29,086 bases of DNA from positions 1 to 29,086 of the forward strand of contig WION01000603.1 in NCBI GenBank assembly GCA_015039365.1, read 5' to 3'. This document shows positions 9,666 to 20,131 of this stretch, piece by piece. The translations under genes were made by a program, and so were the position numbers. This DNA comes from Amanita rubescens (lineage: Eukaryota; Basidiomycota; Agaricomycetes; Agaricales; Amanitaceae). Numbering within the stretch: the first letter of the stretch is position 1; every line of letters begins with the position of its first letter. The notes beneath the pieces were generated by a model. That model was given only the letters and a program-made list of their open reading frames with translations, did not search any database and had not been told where the DNA came from.

Positions 9666-10616
9666 TCACAGTCATTTGTGTCACCGTTTGGGAGAAACAC
9701 GAAAGTGGCATATTTAGTTTAACAAACAATCATTGGGTTATTAAAGTAATCGATGCTCCCTTCTTCAACTTCTTTGAATTCGCGAGACGGTGACTCACGC
9801 TTATTTACGTTATATGAATTATGTTCCTGGGCGATTCGAACTTCCGAACAGCTGTTATCACACTTCAGCAAGTAGATAATGGAGGATCAGAAGAGCAGCC
9901 GACTCGGAGTCCCGCCGCTGAATCAGTGCGCATTGCACAGACCACTGAACCATTACGAGGACATAGTACCAATCAGAGCTATAGTACGAGCGATCCATGT
10001 CAGGACTTTGCACCCCATTAAGTGCCATGCGGACACACTTATCGATATGGGCATTGAACAAAACCACTGCATCGCCTCATCCCCGTGGATCGTCCCAAGG
10101 GCAGCTCGCAAAAGTTGGGTGGATTAATGGAGCGCTATTGGACCGTCGCGTAATGCATCTCCAATATGATTCAGACTCTATGTATTGTTTACGGGGTTGA
10201 CGCGCATTGCGGCGTAGGTATTGCGGTGGTCTGAGATTGGTTCTGGATTGAGTTACTAGATGCTAGTGGGTAGGAAAAGGCACTGTTACTAACCGCTCGA
10301 GAGTACGTTTGTCGTGTCAGAGGGTGCCGCTGCTGCGCATGCGACCATTATTGTTGACGTAGGGTTTGGACTCAGCGAATTGGCATGGGATTCTCTGCAC
10401 CATCATGTCAGCTCCCTGGCGGGTAAGCCTGATAACTAAACATTCAGAAATACAGACTTACATTCACGAGAATTGCCACGGATTAAATCACTGAATCAGG
10501 AAGCTGGGCATAAATGGCTCGTGGCTAAATATGATCGAGCCGATTGGAGCTGACTTCAAAACTTGGACTCAGCTTGGCTCCCGATTGGCTCGGCGAAACC
10601 GTGTGTTGCTTAGAAC
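9666..10616. other. Gene-poor spacer
   Basis: No gene seen. Several overlapping short plus-strand frames around 9820-10200 have no recognisable content and no supporting splice pattern. Confidence 0.45.
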
Positions 10617-10720
10617 GCTCTGCCGTATTCATCTGTGTGGTGCTAGTTGCGGCGTGGCTCAACGGGCAAATCACTGGCAGGTATGTACCAGAAACACTCG
10701 AATCCTCAATGCTTCAGAGT
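10617..10720 (+). mobile_element. SINE-like element, copy 2
   Basis: This is the partner of 7335-7444. The A box is TGGCTCAACGG (10655-10665) and the B box CTCGAATCC (10697-10705). This copy has about 12 bp between the A box and GGTATGTACC that copy 1 lacks (CAAATCACTGGC), which makes it look more like a whole tRNA arm. Edges are approximate. Confidence 0.5.
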
Positions 10721-10855
10721 TCCCCAGTTTTACTGATTCCCCCATTTTCATACTAACCAGGAGCTTTGTTCGCTACAGAGGGCGAAGTTTTCTGCATCAT
10801 CACTCAGCGCAACACTGCCACCGTTCAGAAGTACAATTGGTGTTGTCCCTGATGA

Positions 10856-11184
10856 CATCCTGATATTCTCTTCCACGCCTTACAGAACTTTCCAGCAACC
10901 CTGTCTCAGGTTAATGCCCAGGGCCGTGGCGTTACTATGCTGGCCTTGTTGTCAAGAGGTGAAGATTACACGCAGCATTTACGTTCGGCTTTCGTCCCGC
11001 TCTGGCCTCCGTCGTAATCACTTCCACAGCCTGGCGACGATCTGGGTCAATCATGGACAACAAAATCACCGGTCTCAGGCTGCGCATCGTCGCCCTCAAG
11101 TTTCACTGACAGTTCCCCACTGCGGCACCACTGGAATGGCTCAGAAATACCTTCAAACCCAAATACTTCGAGAGTACCTTGTAA
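10856..11184 (+). pseudogene. Possible decayed coding sequence, unrecognised
   Basis: Protein-like stretches follow each other with frame changes. The first is FPATLSQVNAQGRGVTMLAL up to a stop at 11015. The second is MDNKITGLRLRIVALKFH, then, after a TGA, FPTAAPLEWLRNTFKPKYF up to 11184. The TTACAG before the first block could be an intron acceptor. I know of no family that fits. This may be an old gene or transposon fragment, or chance. Confidence 0.25.
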
Positions 11185-11760
11185 TCCCGCTACTCCGACC
11201 ATGTTTTCTGCAAATTGGGTGAAGAAAGCGAGACAGCCACATCGCGGTAGTGAGTTTTCCTATCCATCAACTATACCTTTCTTCTCACATCCTTGTGAAT
11301 TTAGACACGAGAACGTACCGCTGCCATACGTCATGAAATGTGGATGACGAGTAGACTGCCACCCCTTACGACCTGTAGCCTGATCTTCCTTGCTGCGGCT
11401 CCTTGATCTCTTTCTCATTTGCTAGTAACTTTGTCAACCCCCATGTCTCATACAGATCGTTTGATGGGTCTTATCATGGAGCAATGTCTCCGACACATCA
11501 TTTCATATAATAGTTTGTTACGCAATTGCTCTACGCTTCCGAGTTACCTACTATGAAAACACCTCGTACGTATACGCACTAGGCTGCATTTCATCTTTTC
11601 TTCAACTTGCATCCAACCTCTACTGAGCTGAAATAACAAATAACATTTCACCTCATTAAGCGATGGGCTATCGCACTGACTAGTATATTGACTCTTTGGT
11701 CTCCGTGCGCTTTCCGTCCGAGTGGAAATAGGGTGACTCGGCGCTCGGCGTTGACATTAT
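11185..11760. other. Spacer upstream of F-box gene 3
   Basis: No gene seen. The plus frame continues to look mildly protein-like until about 11400 and then ends. The last 30 bp before F-box gene 3 contain CAGAACAAAC (11766-11775), shared with the promoters of copies 1 and 2. Confidence 0.4.
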
Positions 11761-11793
11761 TTGCACAGAACAAACATCTTCCCTGCAGTGTGC

Positions 11794-13447
11794 ATGTCCG
11801 AGACCACTCTCATGACTGCGACAAGTCACGCATTACAATGCCTTGAACTACGCCAGCTTATATGCCATGAACAGATCGGGAGCAATGACAAGCGTTCACT
11901 GTACCGACTTTCCCAGACGTGCAAAAGTTTCATGGAGCCGGCGCTAGACGAATTATGGTACAAACTGGATAATTTTTCTCCCCTGCTGTTCTGCATGCCA
12001 GAGGACCTCTATGAAGAACACGTGGAGTTGCGGGATACAAGGCAAGAGATAGTTACACTGGTAAGTGATAGTTTTCTCCCTCATCCCTTTGGTTCAATTT
12101 TACATCTGCCAGTCTTTTCGAAGGTCAATGCAACCGAGCGATTGGAAGAGCTTCGAAGCTGCAGCAGCGCGTGTCCGAGTCCTCGGGTCGCCCAGGCGTT
12201 GGGAATATAGATTCTACCAGTTTGACTCTAACATTTTCAAATCGCTCGCTTGTGCCTCACAGGGAAGAGCGAGGTTACTGCCACGGCTTCAACAACTGAC
12301 TTGGGACACACGCAGTGATGATATATACCCATATATCTTTCTCTTCCTCACGCCAACCATAACACACCTAACTCTTTGCATATCAACTGGTAACATAGCA
12401 TCGGATAGAATGCGATTTTCCGTGTTGGGGTCCTTAGTCTCCCAATGTCCCTCTATGCGCTCATTAGAACTATCGGCTAGGCGGTCGAGCCTGGAGGACT
12501 CACACTCTTGGACAGATTTATTCTCGGGACAAGCTTCGAGTGCTGGCACGTTGTTCAGCCTATGGACAGCTTTAAACTCTCTCCATTTTCAGAGAATAGA
12601 CATCTCCACTCTGACGGATGTCATTGCCCAACTTCCTGTATTGACGACGCTCGATTTATTTGCGTGTCAAACCACCAAACTGCTGCTATCAAGTAGTGTA
12701 ATGGGCTTTCATGCACTCCAACATCTTATCATGAGTGACTGCAGCATCGACAGTTGCTTGTATGTCTTGAAGCGAATGTCTTGCTCGCCTCTTTCAAGCT
12801 TAAATTTATACGTCAAAGTCCCGCATCCGAGCAATGAATCCCGATGGACCGACTTATTCAGCAATCTGCAAAAGAGCATCTCACGCGATAGTCTTACTAT
12901 CGCCAATTTTTCTATCCTTGGCAGCCATCTTCCGATCCCGCTGAGTTTCCAGTCGATATCCCCTCTACTTCACTTCCAAAATATATCCAAGTTCTGTTGC
13001 GATGGCAAGTCCAATCTTGACCTTGGCGATGACGATGTCATACGCATAGCTAAGGCTTGGCCCCGCCTAAAAACATTCGTAATCCATCCCTGGAAGCTTT
13101 CGAAGCCACGATTGACTCTTCACGCTCTCACTACCTTGGCGATGCATTGTCCAGAACTTGAATTTCTGTTCATATCGATAGATGCGACCACTGTCGTCGA
13201 TTACGAAGATAAACAGCCTGGAAAGGGGCGGTTCGACAGCAGACTCCGACATTTGAGTGTAGATCATTCACCGATCGACGACCCGGGCCGTGTTGCTTCA
13301 TTTATAGCGGACATATTTCCGAATGTGACAAAGGTGTCTGTTGCTTGCGAGTCTCGTGCGGTGAACAGGCAGAAGTGGAAGGAAGTTGAGAGAATGCTCC
13401 CGGTCCTTGCGGCTTCCCGGAGGCAGGAAGTAACTCATAAATCTTAG
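11794..13447 (+). CDS. F-box/LRR-like protein, array copy 3
   Basis: Exons 11794-12060 and 12113-13447 encode about 533 residues. The intron is 12061-12112 (GTAAGT, CCAG), phase 0 and placed as in the other copies. The start MSETTLMTATSHAL is chosen by alignment with the paralogues; an internal Met at MTATS is an alternative. The F-box-like segment reads LRQLICHEQIG, then LSQTCKSFMEPALDELWYKL. The second exon has leucine-spaced segments (LPVLTTLDLFACQTTKLL, LQHLIMSDCSID) and the family tail VERMLPVLAASRRQEV. The protein is probably an SCF ubiquitin ligase substrate adaptor acting in cytoplasm or nucleus; no signal peptide or membrane span is visible. Confidence 0.9.
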
Positions 13448-13543
13448 ATATCTACATCACCGGACCAATTAAAACAATGGGACTTACCCATCCCACCTGC
13501 GCTCGCACTTGAATCTCCAAATGCCACAATCAGACTTAATTCT

Positions 13544-13660
13544 CCACATCCGCAACGGCTCGCGCATTAAGAACTGTGCCTTGAACTGATATGTGAACAA
13601 ATTGGAACACACTCGTAGTAAAGCATTGTCCTCACTTTCGCCAGATTCGTCATGGAAGAT
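13544..13660 (+). pseudogene. F-box gene fragment (5' part)
   Basis: This stretch aligns with the first exon of the array genes: CCACATCCGCAACGGCTCGC against CCACAACTGCAACGAGTTGC of copy 1, then GATATGTGAACAAATTGGAA against TATATGTAAACAAATCGGAA, and CGTCATGGAAG near the SFMEP position. Small deletions and in-frame stops make it non-coding. It starts about 100 bp downstream of copy 3. No matching second exon follows, so it is a truncated remnant of a fifth copy. Confidence 0.7.
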
Positions 13661-14106
13661 GGTAGTAGTAATGAAAATTGCGTGACTGCAGGCCTCTTGT
13701 TTTTTTACATCTCGATATCAGTGGTGCATCCCCATGATAGTCGCTGAGAAATTCCAAGTTCTCACTACAGGTACATCGCCCCTCGCCCAACAACGGTGAG
13801 TTCACTGGTATTCGTTTATCAGCATCTGGCACGGCGGGCGCTTCAATGACACAATCTACTTTACGTTTTGGTGTAGCAGATAGATCCGAGCTGAGTATGA
13901 AGCGACTCGAATCTTTTGGCGCGACTTTTGACTGACACAATCCACTTTTGGGAAATACGTCGGGCATATCGGGCTTCAAGCTTCAAGCTTCACAGCTCCA
14001 CTACCAAGGCGACTCGGTAACAGCACTATAACTGGCGGCATGAAATTTCCATATTATCGTACGTCCCTACCGCGCTTCCACCCTCTCATCACCATTCCCG
14101 ACTTTC
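13661..14106. other. Spacer with a small CTTCAAG repeat
   Basis: A minus-strand frame of 109 codons (13650-13979) is open but has no recognisable content or conserved partner. A short CTTCAAG-type tandem repeat lies at about 13973-13990. Otherwise I see nothing. Confidence 0.4.
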
Positions 14107-15831
14107 ATGAAATTCAACTTGTTGGCGGCCGTCATGGCACTCACACTTACGCGACTTGCCCACGGCACTGGACACGGATCCTCCCAACACGCCGCGGCTC
14201 ACAGAAGTTCCCCCCACGGTTCTTCATTGGCAGAGGTATGTAGGCATTTACTATTTAGGTGGTATCAGTACGGATTTCAATGTGGCTGCAAAACAGGAAC
14301 ACAACTCGGACACGAACCATCCTGTGTATACATTACCGCTCAAATATCACCCAGCGGAAGATTTTGAAGACGAAAACATATGGACCGGAGAGATTACCAT
14401 TGCTACGCAGGTCTTCAATGTCATCTTCGCCACCGTGTGGATCATCCGATCTTTGGGTTCCCTCACCCTGGACGACAAGTCGTGACAAACACAAGTATTA
14501 TGTTGGTTCGACGGCAATACAGGTCCGCCTGAAGAACTTAAGCAAATGAAGGATCCGTTTACTCTCCAGCATGCACAGGTTCATCAACTATAAGCAACGG
14601 GGGACCCGGGACATGAAGAGACGTGGTGATAACGTGAAAATCGGTCATATATTGCTGAGACGACAGCATTTCGGCACAGTCGGACACTTCACGCCGTATT
14701 TCCTGCGACGGCCACTTGACGGGTGAGCGCTGCACATTCTACGCAGCGTGATTCATATTTATATCGATTTTTTTCATCCAGCGTTCTCGGCTTGGCCTTT
14801 CCTGAGTTGGCGGACAATCATTACGACCCCTTTTTCTACGCCACCTACCAGCAAAGAACCCCGGGCTTCAGTTCCGGAGTCTTTGCTTTCTATCTCACCA
14901 AGGGTCATTCCGAGTTTCACATAGATGGTACGGGAAACCCAGACTTGTTTGACACAAAACGTATCGAATATCACAGCGTCGTACCGCTTAGGCATGATGC
15001 TGGGCTACAACCGATATATTCAAACTGGATGATCGGCGGCGGGCAAGTCAAAATGACGTATAAAGATGGTAACGGGCAAGTCAAAACCGACGTTATAGCA
15101 TCCGGGATACGAACTATTATCGACAGCGGTACGGACATGATACTGGGTCCTGCCGACGCTGTAAAGAGAATCTACGAAAGGATACCATTTTCCCGAGTCA
15201 TAAAAAACTCTGTTGGGTTGGACGATCATGTATTCCCGTGTAACCTGCCTATCGAAGGCAAGGAATTTCCCAAGATAACGTTTTCATGGGGGGGCGCTGA
15301 ATGGGACTTGAGTCTCGACAGGTGAGTACTGCAGCCTCAATTCGTCGACTATTCGTGATCTGTGCAATTTAGCTTCATTCTTGCCCGCTTCTCCAGATAC
15401 GAGGAACGCTCTATCAAGAAACCTGCCGTATGCCGTGGGGCGATTCAGGAGAAACCAGCATCAGACGAAGGTCCAGATATTTGGGTGCTAGGAACTAGGT
15501 GAAATATTGTTCAATCAACCGGTCGAAGAATGGATGCTGATGGTGAATTTTCTTTACTTAGTTTCATGTTGAACGTCTATTCTATCTTCGATATGAAGAA
15601 TATGAGGGTCGGCCTTTCACCGCTACGATACCGGCTAACACTTCAATCGTTGCCAGATTCAATGCGTGTGTTTCACGAGCAATTGGGGTTGTTGATTCAG
15701 GATTTGTATCCAAAAAGAGCCTCGGGATCGCAGAGTGGGATGAAATCAGGGGCAAAGCGCCGCCGCCGCCAAGCAGACCCGGCGCATGGCCATTATGGAG
15801 TATACACACGTCAACCAAAGACGTGACATAA
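14107..15831 (+). pseudogene. Pepsin-like (A1) aspartic protease pseudogene
   Basis: A signal peptide opens the gene (MKFNLLAAVMALTLTRLAHG). A typical A1 protease order follows: TGEITIATQVFNVIF, then SSDLWVPS, LDGVLGLAFPEL, the second catalytic motif TIIDSGTD (Asp codon 15122-15124), FSWGGAEW, WVLGT and a YSIFDMKNMRVG end. Introns at 14723-14781, 15322-15396 and 15499-15561 have good splice sites and join in frame. The first catalytic motif, normally DTGSS, is ruined: the Asp codon at 14429-14431 is GCC (Ala), and four extra bases at 14435-14438 shift the frame before SSDLWVPS. The frame also breaks near 14230, in the propeptide, and near 15628, after RVGLSP. In a working protease two Asp residues activate water for peptide hydrolysis, so this copy should be inactive. 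Confidence 0.85.
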
Positions 15832-16198
15832 ATTTTATAGTGCTCATAATATACTGATCATGATTCACAATGTACCATGCTACAGCCGTTGTCGCTTCCC
15901 ACAGCCAGAACTCTTTATGAAGAAATTTACAGTGAAATTGATGTTTTTTCAATGAAGTTAGAAAGGAAAAATCTGAGAGCTGATATGCTCACCGTGAACT
16001 AAAACCGGCGTTTTCAATTGTACCTCTATTTTGCAGCAGAGCTTCGGAAATGTGTGTTGTCGTGATTAATAGGAAAGGGAACAAACGAAGGAAATTCAAG
16101 CTACAGCGAAGATGCAAAATGGATATATTCATCACATTATCTCCCGTACATTTTCACCTGAACTAACGTCGTAAGTCTAACCTGTCTCCCTAACATGG
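15832..16198. other. Spacer between convergent genes
   Basis: AT-rich and without a gene. It separates the 3' end of the protease pseudogene from the 3' end of the minus-strand F-box gene and presumably holds their 3' ends. Confidence 0.5.
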
Positions 16199-17554
16199 TC
16201 ATCCAATCGGTTGGTTGTCGATGTAAATATCAGCAATGAATGGGCAACCTTGCATCATTTTCGAGACCATATCAAGGATTTCGACCCTTGATTCGACGTT
16301 CAACCTCTTGCAGAGAACTCTTTCCTGACAATTTGAATGATCCCATTCCAACTGAATCATTACCCTCTCGAGGCCTAGTAGCGACTCGGACCTCTTTCCC
16401 CGCTCGTCCAAGAGGAGATATATCGCCGTCATGAGGTCTCTGTTAATTTGCCCAGGACAACATATCACGTGCAACTCCCGCAAGTTGGGCAAATGGTGGA
16501 CATCGAGATTTGCCATGTACCCAATGAGCGGAGAACACGATAGGTCCCTGATGCAGAGCTCCTCGAGGCCGTCCAGTGCCCCAAAAATATCGAGCGCTAC
16601 GTCATCATTGAAAAAGTCTTGAAGCGTCAAACGGCGAATGCGGCAGGACGACCGCTCGATCATGGATGATAATCCTTCAGCACAAATATCGCCAACATCT
16701 TCAAGTTCAATACAGCCATCCAACCAGAGATGCTCCAGTAGAGGCACTTCAAACGACGAGAATATCCCCGGACAAATCATTGGGATTTCAAGGAAACGGA
16801 GGAGGGGAAGCCGTATGGCAGGTCTGCTAATAGTGAAGTACGGAGCGTCATGAATTTTGAATCGTAGCTCCTCGAGGTTTTGTAACTGGGATAGAATGGT
16901 TTCCAGTTGGGGAGTTTGCACGAAAAACTCCACAAATGATACTTCTATGCTAAGCTTCGTCAACTGCGACCAAGGTAATGACATCCATCTTCCCGTCTCT
17001 TCGGGGTCGGAAATGTTAAGTTCAGTAAGATGCGGCGCGATCGTGACGAAGGCGTTGTAGTGCTTTGCCACTTCAAGTTCGAATCCGTATACAGAGATGC
17101 CCAGCGACTCGAGGATCGGTACCTTATTAAAGCATCCGATAAGGTCAAGCAGGACGGATTCTCTCCTGAGCACCAAATCTGCCCTTTTCCATCGATTCGA
17201 ACTGGCCAATAGCAATCGAAACGTGTCGCTAGGAAAGTTTATGTTGGATGAATTCGCCATGGAAACGAGTATGGTGAGTGGCAACTGTCTTGACCGTTCG
17301 AGGTATGTAGCCGTACGTCGGTTGATTTCCGCTATGGCGATGGCGCTAAAGTTGCCGCTCTGCAGGGACAGAGAGGTCCATAGAGGCGGATAGGATAAAA
17401 ATGCGCCTCTCCAATGCCTGCAAACTTGTCCCACAGCCCACGGAAACTCGTCGAGATGCCACTTATTCTGCAACATCTGGAGATGAATGGGTTTATCGCA
17501 GAGGAGGAGAAATATTTCGCATAGAATTTCGATGGGTAACGTTTTGCAAGTCAT
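16199..17554 (-). CDS. F-box-like protein, single exon
   Basis: A 451-residue uninterrupted frame. It opens with a classic Agaricomycete F-box-like domain: TLPIEILCEIFLLLCD at residues 4-19, then WAVGQVCRHWRGAFLSYPPL and WTSLSL to about residue 65. Leucine-rich segments follow (LPLLRFLEIPMI, LEHLWLDGCIEL, LEELCIRDLSCS, LPNLRELHVICC), pointing to an LRR-like substrate-binding region. The F-box would bind Skp1 within an SCF ubiquitin ligase. It is clearly distinct from the four array genes: no intron, a different F-box type and a different tail. Its ATG lies 75 bp from the ATG of array copy 4 on the opposite strand, so the two share a very short intergenic promoter region. Confidence 0.9.
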   Translation of the reverse strand: MTCKTLPIEILCEIFLLLCDKPIHLQMLQNKWHLDEFPWAVGQVCRHWRGAFLSYPPLWTSLSLQSGNFSAIAIAEINRRTATYLERSRQLPLTILVSMANSSNINFPSDTFRLLLASSNRWKRADLVLRRESVLLDLIGCFNKVPILESLGISVYGFELEVAKHYNAFVTIAPHLTELNISDPEETGRWMSLPWSQLTKLSIEVSFVEFFVQTPQLETILSQLQNLEELRFKIHDAPYFTISRPAIRLPLLRFLEIPMICPGIFSSFEVPLLEHLWLDGCIELEDVGDICAEGLSSMIERSSCRIRRLTLQDFFNDDVALDIFGALDGLEELCIRDLSCSPLIGYMANLDVHHLPNLRELHVICCPGQINRDLMTAIYLLLDERGKRSESLLGLERVMIQLEWDHSNCQERVLCKRLNVESRVEILDMVSKMMQGCPFIADIYIDNQPIG

Positions 17555-17629
17555 TCTGTCGCTCTGGCAGGAGTCGGCGGCTCGGCCCGGTAGAGTTTGT
17601 TCGACAAATATTTAACTTTCCCACAACTT
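17555..17629. promoter_or_regulatory. 75 bp head-to-head intergenic region
   Basis: This is the whole gap between two divergent start codons (minus F-box gene and array copy 4). It holds GTTTGTTC, the reverse complement of the GAACAAAC element seen before copies 1-3, and an AT-rich ACAAATATTTAAC stretch. A bidirectional promoter is inferred; part of the control region may lie inside the genes. Confidence 0.45.
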
Positions 17630-19293
17630 ATGTCCTCGGTCACCACGACGAGCTCGAGTCGCGTATTACAATGCCTCGAACTGTGCCGACTGATATGCGA
17701 ACACATCGGACGCAAGGACAAATTTACATTGTTCCAGCTTTGCCTGTCGTGCAAAGCAATGATGCAGCCCACCCTCGATTTACTGTGGTACGAGCTGGAT
17801 AACCTTGTTCCGTTGATGCGCTGCCTGCCATGGGACCTTTACGAAGAAGATGTGATGTGGAGGGAAGATCTTCAAAGAGATGTAGTTCTCATAGTGAGTA
17901 ACGGTTTCTTTTCCGCTTGTTTGATTTTCACCATCAACCCTAGCATTTTCAAAGACCAATGGTGAAGAATGATTGGGAAAGATTTGAAATTGCCGCATCA
18001 CGAGTCCACATCCTCACTCATAGCGACATTGTGGGCGCGACCGAGAATGACAAGGTCTACCAGTTCGACTCGTGGATATTTCAGTCACTGGCTTGCGCTC
18101 GACAGGGAACGTCCAAGTTACTGCCGCGACTCCAGCAACTGACGTGGAGCGTCCAAAATGACGACGTATACCCTTTTATCCAACTGTTCCTCTCCCCCAG
18201 TATAAGACATTTGAAGGTTTTTATGATTGTGACTAGGGAAAACACATCACTCAGAATGCGGTTTTCCTTGTTGACATCATTAGTCTCGCATTGTCCTTCC
18301 ATTCAATCCATGGTACTGGATGCGGAGAATGGTGCTCAGTACAATCCTGTTATTTCTTGGGGAAAGCTATTCTCTGGACGCGCTTCCAGTGCCTGTGCAC
18401 CATTCATTGCTTGGACAGGTCTAGAATCTCTCTCTCTGAAAAACATCACTCTTGGTCCCCTCACGAATGCCATCGCTAGACTTCCAGCGTTGACAACGCT
18501 CAAATTATACTTTTGTCGAATCGTTGATACGCAGTTCCCAAACAATGCTCCAAATTTCCCCGTGCTCAAACATCTTGCCATGGTCCGCTGCGAAATGGAT
18601 AGCTGCTTGCAAGTCTTGAAGTGCATGTCTTCCACGCCACTCCGCTCTATAAATTTATTCATCACTGGAACACCTCAGGAACCACAATGGGCCGGAGTGG
18701 TCAATGGTTTACAGAATGGTATTTTGCATGATACCCTTACAGACTTTGTGATATCATCTGTTGCCGGTCGTCGTCTGGTCACATTATCCTTTCAAACGAT
18801 ATCACCTCTACTACATTTCCGACATATACGCTCGTTCGGAGTATATGGTTATTGCACACTTGACATCGACGATGATGACGTCGCATGCATAGTTAAAGCT
18901 TGGTCTAAACTGCGGAAGTTCACGATGATCCCTAAAAAGCCGGTACCAACGCGATTGACGTCTCACGCTCTCATTTCCTTTGCGAAACATTGTCCTGGAC
19001 TCGAAGAATTGTCCCTGACAATTAATGCCGATGCTCTTGACAACTACGAAGAGCAGCTAGGGAACGGGACGTGCAACAGGGCACTCCGGGAACTCGGTGT
19101 AAACGATTCACCGATTGAGAATCCGGGTCGCATTGCTGCGTTTATTTCTGACATGTTCCCGGAAGTGACGAAGATCACCGTTTCTGAGCTCAACGAGGAC
19201 CCAGAGGAGAAGAAACGTAAATGGAAGGAAGTGGAGAGATTGATTCCGGTCTTTGCGGCTGTCCGCAAGCAGGAAGCAAATAGGAAGACGTAG
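17630..19293 (+). CDS. F-box/LRR-like protein, array copy 4
   Basis: Exons 17630-17893 and 17944-19293 encode about 537 residues. The phase-0 intron (17894-17943, GTGAGT, CCCTAG) again lies directly after the F-box exon. The start MSSVTTTSSS is chosen by homology with the paralogues; an in-frame upstream frame would run into the divergent gene's promoter. The F-box-like segment reads LCRLICEHIG, then LCLSCKAMMQPTLDLLWYEL, and is more diverged than in copies 1-3 (MMQPTL for FMEPAL). Leucine-rich blocks follow (LESLSLKNITL, LPALTTLKLYFCR). The tail VERLIPVFAAVRKQEANRKT is typical of the family. It lies more than 4 kb from copy 3, with a protease pseudogene and an unrelated F-box gene between. 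Confidence 0.9.
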
Positions 19294-19825
19294 ATATCTG
19301 CGTTTTCTGGGTACGAAATCATTTTTTTTCAATTTACTGCCCATACTCATTATGACTCGGCTGCAGGCTGCAATATGATCAGAATTTGCTTGAAGTAAAA
19401 TCTAATTATTGTATATCGAATATTGAATATTGAATATTGAATAGTGAGTAGCGATGCTTGCGTATATAATGTCTACTATACTATATTTGACCGGGTTGTC
19501 CGATCTGAACTCTATGTATGACTCCAGTTTTTAGCAATGATCGTGATTTCCCCACCAAAATCTGACGTGCTACGTCTCTCTATCTCGCCTTGGTGACACC
19601 ATGCTCGACCTCATTGGTTTATCGCATGATCACCGATTTGCGCCGTTCTTGCTTATATCAGAAACCGTTACCACTGGATGCTCTGGCGGCTTACGAAAAA
19701 CCATGTCTTCGGCCTCTACATAGGAGTTGCTATCATAGCATTGCGTCGTCCTAGCCCTCAAGATCAGAGCTAGCTAGTAAGCAAGGAGACAAACAACAGC
19801 ATTGAATAATGAACTTTGGGAATAG
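19294..19825. other. Spacer with a GAATATT microsatellite
   Basis: No gene seen. A short tandem repeat of GAATATT lies at about 19418-19443. Confidence 0.5.
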
Positions 19826-20003
19826 TGGGTGTAAACGATTCACCCCTCGGCGAACCGGATCGCGTTGCTTGAGTCACATATTTCCGGGCGTAACCAAGGT
19901 CATATAGCTTCTGTGACTAATGAACGAAGACCAATAAAAGGAACGGAAATGGAAGTCGAGTGACTGGTCCCGGCTGCACGAAGGAAGGAGACAAAACGGT
20001 TAC
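19826..20003 (+). pseudogene. F-box array gene fragment (3' part)
   Basis: This stretch aligns with the last 180 bp of copy 4. GGGTGTAAACGATTCACC matches CGGTGTAAACGATTCACC. Degraded counterparts follow of the FISDIFP region (CACATATTTCCGG), of the AAATGGAAG before the tail, and of GGAAGGAGACAAAACGG near the end. Frameshifts and stops are present. No other part of the gene precedes it, so only the 3' tail was duplicated or survived. Confidence 0.7.
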
Positions 20004-20131
20004 ACTCTACATTTGACTCTATCATTGGACATGCGCTTGTAACGCGCCCGTACAGCATCCTCTCGAATAGTATATCAAAGGCACTTAATACAGTAAATTA
20101 TGTGTGTATATTAATTTGCACCATACTCCAG

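Noticed and set aside
13650..13979. Minus-strand 109-codon frame between F-box copy 3 and the protease pseudogene
   Set aside because: No domain or homologue recognised, and it overlaps the end of an F-box gene fragment on the other strand.
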